Part shown: one piece after another, positions 45,864 through 53,795 of the stretch | Position numbering within the stretch: position 1 is the stretch's first letter | Layout: each line of letters begins with the position of its first letter | Source of the DNA: Planctomycetota bacterium | GTDB taxonomy: Bacteria > Planctomycetota > GCA-002687715 | Direction of reading: 5' to 3' | DNA length: 64,000 nt | Assembly (NCBI GenBank): GCA_009691765.1 | Contig: SIAO01000002.1 | Span: 90,415-154,414 of the forward strand | Notes under the pieces: generated by a model | The model's database searches: none | What the model saw: the letters and a program-made list of their open reading frames with translations, nothing else | Told to the model about the DNA's origin: nothing | Translations under genes and position numbers: made by a program

Positions 45864-46490
45864 ATGGCCAAAAGCACCGTTTATTTCTCCATCGATGTCG
45901 AAGCCAGCGGTGCGATCCCAGGCCCTTGGTGGATGTGCTCCATCGGCATCTGTCGCACCGATGATGTGCAACGCGGCTTGCGCCTGATCTTGCAACCCCT
46001 CGTGATTGAAGGCCTTTCGCTGGCCGACAATCCGCGCGCGATGGAAGTGGTGGCAAAGGGCCTGCCGCCGGGTTTGTGGGTGCAAGGTGACGCAGACGAA
46101 GACAACGTGCGTCGCGTGCGCGCTTGGTTTGAAACCAACGGCCAATCGCCCGTGTCTGCGTTGCAAGAACTCGACCTTTGGATTCGCGCTGAAGCCGGAG
46201 CGGATCGCGCCGTCATCATCGGCTCGCCCGTGACTTTCGATTTCATGTGGCTGTATTGGTACTGGCAGCACCTGATGGGCAGCATGCCCGTGTTTGGCTT
46301 CTCGGGTCTGGATTTGCGCTCGTATTTCATGGGCAGTCACGGCGTCGGCTTCCTCGGCACCGGCAAAGAGCGCTACCTCAAGCACTACCCCAACGAGCAC
46401 GCCCACACCCACGATCCCTTGGACGACGCGCGCCAGCAGGGCCAGATCTGGGCCGACATGATGCGCGCCCGCGAACGACGCGCGCCCTGA
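45864..46490 (+). CDS. DEDDh-type 3'-5' exonuclease domain protein
   Basis: 208 aa. It carries exonuclease motif I YFSIDVEASG (Asp and Glu), motif II SPVTFDFMWLYWYW (Asp) and motif III H-A-H-T-H-D-P-L-D-D-A (His and Asp) in the correct order for the DnaQ/RNase T superfamily. It differs from classical DnaQ in its Trp-rich centre and resembles stand-alone exoribonuclease-like proteins. The substrate (DNA or RNA) is not determined. It is a single gene with its own promoter-like element. Confidence 0.82.
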   Translation: MAKSTVYFSIDVEASGAIPGPWWMCSIGICRTDDVQRGLRLILQPLVIEGLSLADNPRAMEVVAKGLPPGLWVQGDADEDNVRRVRAWFETNGQSPVSALQELDLWIRAEAGADRAVIIGSPVTFDFMWLYWYWQHLMGSMPVFGFSGLDLRSYFMGSHGVGFLGTGKERYLKHYPNEHAHTHDPLDDARQQGQIWADMMRARERRAP

Positions 46491-46499
46491 GCCTGCCAC

Positions 46500-46505
46500 T
46501 ATGAT
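46500..46505 (+). promoter_or_regulatory. -10 element TATGAT, 6 nt before ATG 46512
   Basis: Spacer GCGCGC, no Shine-Dalgarno sequence; implies a leaderless M14 peptidase mRNA. Confidence 0.5.
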
Positions 46506-46511
46506 GCGCGC

Positions 46512-49088
46512 ATGAATTGCGCACGCTGTTGCATCGTGTTCCTTGCCTTCTGTGCCGCTTTCGTGAATGCGCAAGCGGCGCTGCCCACACCTGAATCCGT
46601 TCTTGGATTCGCTCCGGGCACGGACGGAAAGTTGGCGGACACCACGCAGATCATGCAAGTGATGCGCGCGTTGGACGCGAGTAGCGAGCGAGTTTCCATT
46701 TTGCCAGCAGGACACAGCACTGAAGGGCGTGCACTGTGGTTGGTTGCAATCTCCTCGCCTGCGAATCTGAAGAACCTCGAACAGATTCGTCAAGACAATC
46801 TGCGCCTCGCCGATCCGCGCGGCATGGACGCGCAAGAAGAAGCCGCAGTGCTCGCACGCGCCAAAACCATCGTCTTGGTCAATGAATCCATCCACTCGAA
46901 TGAAGTTGGGCCCGCGCAAGCGAGCATGGTGTTGGCATGGCGCCTCGCTTCAGGCGCAGAACCGGCACTGCTGAAGGCTCTGGACGACGTGGTCGTGCTG
47001 CTGAACCCTTGCCACAACCCCGACGGATACGACACCGTCGTGCATCACTGGAATGCGACAGCCGCGAACCCAGCGACGCGCGGTGCACCGTTGCCGGTGC
47101 TCTATCACAAGTATGTTGGGCACGACAACAATCGCGATTGGTTCATGCTGACGCAGCAAGAATCGCGCGCCACAGTGGAGCACATGCATCTGCGCTGGCG
47201 CCCGCAGATTGTGTTGGACCAGCATCAGATGGGCGGTTTTGGTGCGCGTATGTTTTGCCCGCCCTACATCGACCCCTACGAACCGCATGTGCATCCGCGC
47301 TTGGTGCAAGCTTTGGATCGACTCGGGCGGCACATGGTGGCGCACATGACGCAGCAGGACTTGAGTGGCGTGTGGTGCAATCGACAATTCGACGCGTGGA
47401 CACCGGCGCGCGCTTTCATGCACTATCACGGCGCGGTGCGCGTGTTGACGGAAGTGGCCAGCAGCAACGGCGCAGATCCAATCGCGAAAGTTGCCCTGCT
47501 CCCATTCGGCGCGGACGATGCCGCCAAAATGAATGCCGACAATCCAAAGCCTTGGAAGGGCGGACGCTGGGCCCTCGCCGACATCGTGCGCTACTGCCAT
47601 ACCGCTGCGGAATCCGTGGTGTTGCACGCTGCCAAGGAACGCGTGCGCTGGCTCGGGGATTTCTTGCAGATCCACCGCGACTTCTGCGCGGCGCGATTCG
47701 GCCCTGCGGGCTACGCGATCCCAGCAGATCAACCGCGACGCGCGGCGTTGCTCAAGTTGTTGGACATTCTGCACATGGGCGCCATCGAAGTGGAACGCAC
47801 GAGCGTTGCGCTGCGTTGCGGTGAGCGCACACTGCCACCTGGCACATTCGTAGTGCGCAACGGCCAGCCTTGTTTCGGATTCGTAGCTGCACTGTTCGAG
47901 AAAACGCCGTATCCAGAGATTCGTTTAGCGGATGGCCGCTTGCGTCCTCCCTACGATGTCACGGCACATCATCTGCCTTCACTGATGGATCTGGAAGTGC
48001 TGACGCTCAGCGCCTCGGAATTGCCTGCGGCGGAGGCCACAGACACTGCGAGCACGCAATCAACACGCGCTGCGCGTCCAACGCAAGCCACGCTTGCACC
48101 ACCTGCGCGCGCCGAAGGCAAGAGCGTGCTGCTCGATCCTCGCGATGACGGCGCTTTGGTGGAAGGACTGCGTTTGTTGCAGCGCGGCGTCGCGGTTGAA
48201 CGCTTGCAAACAGCGGTCGTCGGCATGGTCGAAGGTGCGCTGCTCGTGCGCGATGGCGCACAAGTGGGCACCGGCGTAGCAACGGTCAACGCTCCCGAGG
48301 GTGCTCAGGGCGTGCGCTTGCGCGGCGGACGCATCGGGCTCTACAACTCGTGGTGTGCGGAAATGGACGAAGGCTGGACGCGCTACTTCTTTGACATGCT
48401 CGGCGTGCCCTTCAGCGTGCTGCACGATGCTGACATGCGCGCAGGCAATCTGACGCAACGCGTCGATGTCGTCGTGCTGGCTTCGGTCAACAAAAGCGCC
48501 TTACAAGGTGGACGCGACGACAAACGCAGCCTGCCTATGCATCGTGGCGGCCTAAGTCCGCAAGGCGCTTCGGCGTTGCGTGAGTTCGTCGAAGCGGGCG
48601 GCACCCTCGTGGCCATGGGAGCTTCAACCACCTACGCGCTGCGCGAATTGAATCTGCCGATCGAGATCGTCAAGACCGCACGCCAAGATCGTCGCTTCAC
48701 TGAAGATGCAACTCCGCGCGAAGCGGCCAGCACGCGCTTCAACATTCCAGGATCGCTGCTGCACGCTGAACCGCGAGGATCCGTCGCATTCACTGCCGGA
48801 CTTCCCCACCGGTTCGCCGTGTTCTTCGATGGTGCGCTCAGTTTTGATCTCACAACAAGTGCGGAGCCGCTTGTGGAAGGACGCATTCTGTGGGCGCAAA
48901 AGGATTTGTTGGCGGTGGGTTGGGCTGAGGGCGCCGAACAAATCGCCGGCAAGACAGCCGCAATCTTGCTGCACCATGGCAAAGGGCACGTGGCGCTGTT
49001 CGGTTTCAGTCCGCAATTCCGCACTCAAACTTGGGGCACTTTCCGGCCATTGCTGAATGTGCTGCTGACGCAACAAGCAGACGGGTGA
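46512..49088 (+). CDS. Secreted M14-family zinc carboxypeptidase
   Basis: 858 aa with a signal peptide (RCCIVFLAFCAAFVNAQA). The catalytic domain (about residues 20-330) has G-H-S-T-E-G-R-A-L-W, the HxxE zinc motif in NESIHSNEVGP, H-N-P-D-G-Y-D and the third-ligand region V-L-D-Q-H-Q-M-G-G-F-G. The C-terminal 450 residues include L-D-P-R-D-D-G-A-L-V-E-G and E-A-G-G-T-L-V-A-M-G-A-S, which read like a glutamine-amidotransferase-type flavodoxin fold, a known companion in large M14 proteins. It would degrade peptides extracellularly. The next gene begins 15 nt later with its own promoter element. Confidence 0.88.
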   Translation: MNCARCCIVFLAFCAAFVNAQAALPTPESVLGFAPGTDGKLADTTQIMQVMRALDASSERVSILPAGHSTEGRALWLVAISSPANLKNLEQIRQDNLRLADPRGMDAQEEAAVLARAKTIVLVNESIHSNEVGPAQASMVLAWRLASGAEPALLKALDDVVVLLNPCHNPDGYDTVVHHWNATAANPATRGAPLPVLYHKYVGHDNNRDWFMLTQQESRATVEHMHLRWRPQIVLDQHQMGGFGARMFCPPYIDPYEPHVHPRLVQALDRLGRHMVAHMTQQDLSGVWCNRQFDAWTPARAFMHYHGAVRVLTEVASSNGADPIAKVALLPFGADDAAKMNADNPKPWKGGRWALADIVRYCHTAAESVVLHAAKERVRWLGDFLQIHRDFCAARFGPAGYAIPADQPRRAALLKLLDILHMGAIEVERTSVALRCGERTLPPGTFVVRNGQPCFGFVAALFEKTPYPEIRLADGRLRPPYDVTAHHLPSLMDLEVLTLSASELPAAEATDTASTQSTRAARPTQATLAPPARAEGKSVLLDPRDDGALVEGLRLLQRGVAVERLQTAVVGMVEGALLVRDGAQVGTGVATVNAPEGAQGVRLRGGRIGLYNSWCAEMDEGWTRYFFDMLGVPFSVLHDADMRAGNLTQRVDVVVLASVNKSALQGGRDDKRSLPMHRGGLSPQGASALREFVEAGGTLVAMGASTTYALRELNLPIEIVKTARQDRRFTEDATPREAASTRFNIPGSLLHAEPRGSVAFTAGLPHRFAVFFDGALSFDLTTSAEPLVEGRILWAQKDLLAVGWAEGAEQIAGKTAAILLHHGKGHVALFGFSPQFRTQTWGTFRPLLNVLLTQQADG

Positions 49089-49090
49089 GC

Positions 49091-49096
49091 TAATCT
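49091..49096 (+). promoter_or_regulatory. -10 element TAATCT, 7 nt before ATG 49104
   Basis: Same hexamer as at 15074 and 4986; it lies in the 15-nt gap after the peptidase stop. Confidence 0.42.
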
Positions 49097-49103
49097 TGGC
49101 GCC

Positions 49104-50216
49104 ATGAGCGCCGAACCCGCGAAACCTGTTCCAACCTACAGCACTTACTTGCAACTGAAGCGTCTGCTTTCGGCGCAGCAACCGCCGGACTATGCGCAAC
49201 TCGCCGCTGGCAGTGATGCGTCGCTCGCTGCTGTGCGCCCGCACGCGCATCACGACGAAATGCTCTTCATCGTGGTGCATCAGGTGTACGAGCTGTGGTT
49301 CTCGCTAACGATTCACGAGCTCACGCGCATTCGCGATTTGCTGGGACGCTGTGGCGGTACGCCGCGCGACACCGTGAGCGAAGAAGACATTCCACGCGCC
49401 GTGAATGGGCTGCGCCGTGTCAACGAAATTTTCCAAGTGCTGATCCAGCAGTGGCGCATCATGGAGACGATGAACCCGGCGTCGTTCCTCGAGTTTCGCG
49501 ACTTGATTACGCCGGCTTCGGGCTTCCAGTCGCTGCAATTCCGGCAACTCGAAATCCTCGCGGGCCTCTCCGGCAATCTGCGCATGGACTTCGAAGGCAA
49601 ACCCTATGCATCAAATCTCGAAAGCTGGGAGCGCGGCAAGTTGGCAGCGCTCGAAGGCGGATTGACTCTGAAAACGGCGCTGCTGGATTGGCTCTCGCGC
49701 ACACCCATCGAGAAGGTGTTTCCTCAATTCGCGGAGCGCTACTGCGAGGCCTTCACTGGCTATTGCAACGAACAAGCGGCCCTGCAAGAAAACAACCCCA
49801 ATCTGTCAGCGGCTCAGCGCGCACGGGCTATCGAGGCCGCGAAAGAGCAAAGTGCCAATGTGCGCAACTACATCCTTGGTGGTGACGCGCAACGCAACCG
49901 CGCACATCAAGCCTTCCTGTTTATCGCTAGCTATCGCCATCTGCCATTACTGCGTTGGCCGAGCGCATTGTTGGACTCGCTCATCGAGTTCGAGCAGAAC
50001 TTCCGCCTCTTCCGCTTCCGTCACGCACGCATGGTGGAACGCATGATCGGCGCACGCACAGGCACCGGTGGAAGCCCAGGCATCGCGTACCTCGACAGCA
50101 CTTCCAACCACTACAAGATCTTCGGGGACTTGCTTGAAGCTCGCAATTTCACGCTCGCAACGCATCGCGTGCCAGACTTGCCCGACGAATCGGTGCTCGG
50201 CTTCCGTTTCGTCTGA
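49104..50216 (+). CDS. kynA: Tryptophan 2,3-dioxygenase
   Basis: 370 aa. This haem enzyme opens the indole ring of tryptophan to N-formylkynurenine. Family blocks are TYSTYLQLKRLLSAQQPPDY, A-H-H-D-E-M-L-F-I-V-V-H-Q-V-Y-E-L-W, F-R-D-L-I-T-P-A-S-G-F-Q-S-L-Q-F-R, the haem-ligand region RFRHARMVERMIG and G-T-G-G-S-P-G. It is somewhat longer than the bacterial average (about 280) and closer to the eukaryote-like length. No other kynurenine-pathway gene is adjacent, so it may serve NAD synthesis or tryptophan catabolism with distant genes. Confidence 0.93.
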   Translation: MSAEPAKPVPTYSTYLQLKRLLSAQQPPDYAQLAAGSDASLAAVRPHAHHDEMLFIVVHQVYELWFSLTIHELTRIRDLLGRCGGTPRDTVSEEDIPRAVNGLRRVNEIFQVLIQQWRIMETMNPASFLEFRDLITPASGFQSLQFRQLEILAGLSGNLRMDFEGKPYASNLESWERGKLAALEGGLTLKTALLDWLSRTPIEKVFPQFAERYCEAFTGYCNEQAALQENNPNLSAAQRARAIEAAKEQSANVRNYILGGDAQRNRAHQAFLFIASYRHLPLLRWPSALLDSLIEFEQNFRLFRFRHARMVERMIGARTGTGGSPGIAYLDSTSNHYKIFGDLLEARNFTLATHRVPDLPDESVLGFRFV

Positions 50217-50237
50217 GAGCGTCCCGTTCCCGTCAAT

Positions 50238-53200
50238 CTATTCAGGAACTGGAATGATGCAGTCCAAGTGCAGCGACCACAGTTCGGCGCGCACGCTCGG
50301 CGCGCCAAGAGCTTCACGCAACGCTTTGCGATAGGTGGAAAGCTGCGGCGCATGCTCCGCGATGAGTTGGTGCGCATCACACTCGTTGGTCTTGTAGTCC
50401 ACCACCACGACCGTGCCGTCCTCGGTCTTGTAGATCATGTCGATGGTGCCGACCAACGCCAACACCGCATGAGCGCTGCTTTGCATCAGCAGCGGAAACT
50501 CACGCGCGAGAATGCGCTGGCCGTGCTCGCGGAAGGCTCTGCACAGTGCCGATTTCGGGAACTTGTGGATGATGGCCTCGGCATCGCTATCCACGGGTCC
50601 TTCCTTAGCTAACTCGATCAGAATGCGCGCGGCTTCCGCAACCGGCTCTGCATCTGTGTTCCAAAGTTCGAGAGCGCGATGCACCTGCGTGCCTCGGACG
50701 CGCCCATCACGCGCTGGCGCAACAGAAACTGCAACCGAAGAGGTGAGCTCTTCTTCATCGTCGCCATTGTCCTCCGAGGCTGCGCCATCGGCCTCACCAT
50801 GTCCACCGAGCTTTGAAATTGGAATCGTCAGTGGCCGCTGCCACTCGGGATCATGCTGCGTGCCGAGCGGTAGCGCCACGCGGATCGATGCCAACCCCAC
50901 TTCCGCTGAAGTCGCTGCCGCGGCCCCGCGCTCGTTGCGACCGAAGCGTCGCCAGAGCACGCCGCCGGGGGCTTCACTCGCAGGCCGCATATCGACTCGC
51001 TGCGCGTCCAGCTCTATGCGCATGGCCTTCACTGCACCGGCCTCGATTCGCTTGCGCAACAAGCCAAGAAACACGCCACTGAGGGCTGCGGCCTTGGTAG
51101 TGAGCGCCTTGCTCCAAGGCGCAGACAACACCAAGCGTTTGCGCGCTCGCGTGGCCGCCACATAGAGCAAACGCACAAGCTCGTACTCTTCACGTTGCTT
51201 CGATTGCTCTTCGGCTTCACTCACATCCAGCGCCTTGGAGCGCATGAGTGTCAAGGCGCACGACTGCGCGCTCATGTCTGGAGCTTCGTCATTGCTTTTG
51301 TTGGGCCGCCAGCGGTAAACGCCATGCTTTTCGCGGCCATCGCTCTTGTTCGCATTGCGACCGAGGTCGGCGAAATAGACATGGTCTGCTTCCAGACCCT
51401 TGGCTTTGTGCACCGTCATCAAGCGCACGGCATCTTCTTCGGGGTCGGAGGGCGATTTGCTCTCGCGCTCTGAATCGCCAGCAAGCTGTTGGCGCAAGTC
51501 CGCGGCCAACAGCGCAGGCGCTTGTCCCGCTTCGAGGCCGCGCTGCACATCCGACAACAATTCCAACACCGCAGCAACGCGAATGTGGCCGAGATCGCGC
51601 GCCGCTTCGATTTCTTCGCTGAGCACTTTCGAGCGGAACGCCGCAAAGAACTGCGCGACGGTGGATTCCGCGAAACACTTGCGCAATTCGAGAATGTCAC
51701 CAATGGCTTGCGTCAGCGTGCAGCGCCAATCGCCGAGCGCTGCGTTGAGCTTGCTGGACAACTTCGCGGCACACTCCGCGTACGCTGCATCCACGGCGGC
51801 TGTGATTTCGCAGCGACTCGGAACCACTGTGGGTTTACACAACTGCACGCGCACCGAGCTCAGCCAGAATGACTCCACCGCGGCGTCCGGCATGCCCACC
51901 AACGGTGAACGCAAAAAACCCAGCAACGCCACTTCATCGGCGGGATCGAGCACACACAGCAAGGCCGAAACCAAGTCAACGACTTCGCGTTTGCGGTGCC
52001 AATCACGTTCTTGTTCGCACACGACAGGGATGCCCGCACGGCGCAGCGCATTCAAATAAAGACCCTGATCCGGCAGCGAACGCAACAGGATCAGATACTC
52101 CGTCCATTTCGTCGGCGTCTTGTGCGCCTTCACCTCAGCATCGCGCTGCTTCAAGATGTCCGCCGCAATCGCCACAGCTTCGCGCTGCCTTTGCTGACGC
52201 GCATAGTCGCGCGCAGTACCAATCCCAGACACATCCCAATACTCAACGGCCGCACCTGCGCTAAAAACATCCACAGCCTTGGTGTGCGGCACCAATCCGT
52301 GGAAAGGCGGTTGGTGTCCTGGCGCTGCCTTCATGTTCGGCACCATGAGCGCGCTGACTTCCGCAAGAATCGGGCGCTGCGAACGGAAGTTCACCGTGAG
52401 CTCGCGCTCTTCAGAGCCACATTTGTTCAAGAATCCGCGGAAACCATCGAGCGCTCCGAGGTCGGCGTTACGGAAGGTGTAGATGCACTGCTTTGGATCG
52501 CCGATGACAAACAAACCAAATCGTTGCACCGCATTCTCGATGATGCTGCGCACGATGGAATACTGACATGGATCCGTGTCCTGCACTTCGTCGAGCAGCA
52601 ACTGGTCCATTTCACTTGCAATCTGGCGCGCCACTGAAGAATGATCCTTCAGCAGATCTCGCGTTTGCGTCAACAAGTCGTCGAAGCGCAGGCACCCTTC
52701 TTCACGCATGCGCTGTTTCACCAAGGGCAGCAATTCCAACAAAACATCTCGCATTGGAGCAAGCAATTCAGGATCGACAGACTCGAGCGCGTCAAAACGG
52801 AGCTTCAACTTCTTTGATAGCGCTTGGAACGCCCGCTGTTGGGCTTCACCGCCAATGGAATCTGCTTCCGATTCGGTCAATCCAGTCGCAAGATTGCCAT
52901 AGATCACTCTGCTCTTCTTGATTCGTTGGAGTTCCTTCCCAATCGCGGGCCCAGCCAGCTCTTTGCAAATGTTCTCGACAACATCGCAGACTTCGGCAGC
53001 CTTTCCTAGTTTTTTGTAATTGCCTTTCTGCGGCGGCAAGCTCTGCACCACAGTTCTGAGATCCGGCAGCATTCCCTGCAGCATGGCGTGGGCGTCGTCC
53101 CACGAGAAGCGCATAGCGCGCAAATCTTCAACGCTCGCAGAAGCCTCAACAAGCGTCTCAAGAGCTTCGAGCACATCGAACGGATTCACGGATTGCTTCC

Positions 53201-53795
53201 ACAGCGCGGAAGCGGCGCCTTCACTCGCGCCAGTGAGCCGAGGCAATTCCTCGAAAAACACTCGCCCCACAATGGCCCGCGTTCGCGCCCCCTTGGCGTC
53301 GATGCTGAAGCCCGGCGGCAACTTCGCGACCACAGCATGTTCGCGCAACACTCGCTGGCAGAAGGCATGAATGGTGCTGGCTCGCAAGAGATGCGCCTGC
53401 GCGGACAATGCCTCCGCGCGTTCACGCAAGCCAGTTGCATCCACCGCAGTGTGCTTCAAAGCAAACAGCCACTGGCATTTCTCGTGCTGCGGGTCTGCGG
53501 CCAGACGCTGGAGTTCTTCCGCAAATTTGCGGCCCATCTCTCCCGCCGCCTTTTCTGTGAAAGTCATGCACGTGATGCGTTGCAGCACACGTGCCGCCAC
53601 GCTCAACGCATCACCCGCACTTGCGTGACGATTCCAGCCTTCGCCCACACACCACACCACGAGGCGGCGAATGAGCGTGGTGGTCTTGCCGGTGCCCGCG
53701 CCAGCGATGAGCACCACAGGTTTGCTGAGCTCTTGCAGCGCGAACTCGCGTGCGGCCGCGTCAGCCGCTCGTTGTTGGGTTTCGTTCTCAGTCAT
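50238..53795 (-). CDS. addA: AddA-like UvrD helicase-nuclease
   Basis: 1185 aa from ATG 53795. It is the helicase and 3'-strand nuclease subunit of a double-strand-break-processing AddAB-type complex. Walker A is IAGAGTGKTTTLIRRL, Walker B L-L-L-D-E-V-Q-D-T-D, then VIGDPKQCIYTFRNAD, L-T-V-N-F-R-S-Q and motif V LMTVHKAKGLEADHVY. The C-terminal PD-(D/E)XK nuclease shows G-T-I-D-M-I-Y and V-V-V-D-Y-K-T-N with Q-L-S-T-Y downstream. The start is chosen because it overlaps the addB stop by 8 nt, as is usual for the pair, and skips a non-conserved leader. It is convergent with kynA. Confidence 0.92.
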   Translation of the reverse strand: MTENETQQRAADAAAREFALQELSKPVVLIAGAGTGKTTTLIRRLVVWCVGEGWNRHASAGDALSVAARVLQRITCMTFTEKAAGEMGRKFAEELQRLAADPQHEKCQWLFALKHTAVDATGLRERAEALSAQAHLLRASTIHAFCQRVLREHAVVAKLPPGFSIDAKGARTRAIVGRVFFEELPRLTGASEGAASALWKQSVNPFDVLEALETLVEASASVEDLRAMRFSWDDAHAMLQGMLPDLRTVVQSLPPQKGNYKKLGKAAEVCDVVENICKELAGPAIGKELQRIKKSRVIYGNLATGLTESEADSIGGEAQQRAFQALSKKLKLRFDALESVDPELLAPMRDVLLELLPLVKQRMREEGCLRFDDLLTQTRDLLKDHSSVARQIASEMDQLLLDEVQDTDPCQYSIVRSIIENAVQRFGLFVIGDPKQCIYTFRNADLGALDGFRGFLNKCGSEERELTVNFRSQRPILAEVSALMVPNMKAAPGHQPPFHGLVPHTKAVDVFSAGAAVEYWDVSGIGTARDYARQQRQREAVAIAADILKQRDAEVKAHKTPTKWTEYLILLRSLPDQGLYLNALRRAGIPVVCEQERDWHRKREVVDLVSALLCVLDPADEVALLGFLRSPLVGMPDAAVESFWLSSVRVQLCKPTVVPSRCEITAAVDAAYAECAAKLSSKLNAALGDWRCTLTQAIGDILELRKCFAESTVAQFFAAFRSKVLSEEIEAARDLGHIRVAAVLELLSDVQRGLEAGQAPALLAADLRQQLAGDSERESKSPSDPEEDAVRLMTVHKAKGLEADHVYFADLGRNANKSDGREKHGVYRWRPNKSNDEAPDMSAQSCALTLMRSKALDVSEAEEQSKQREEYELVRLLYVAATRARKRLVLSAPWSKALTTKAAALSGVFLGLLRKRIEAGAVKAMRIELDAQRVDMRPASEAPGGVLWRRFGRNERGAAAATSAEVGLASIRVALPLGTQHDPEWQRPLTIPISKLGGHGEADGAASEDNGDDEEELTSSVAVSVAPARDGRVRGTQVHRALELWNTDAEPVAEAARILIELAKEGPVDSDAEAIIHKFPKSALCRAFREHGQRILAREFPLLMQSSAHAVLALVGTIDMIYKTEDGTVVVVDYKTNECDAHQLIAEHAPQLSTYRKALREALGAPSVRAELWSLHLDCIIPVPE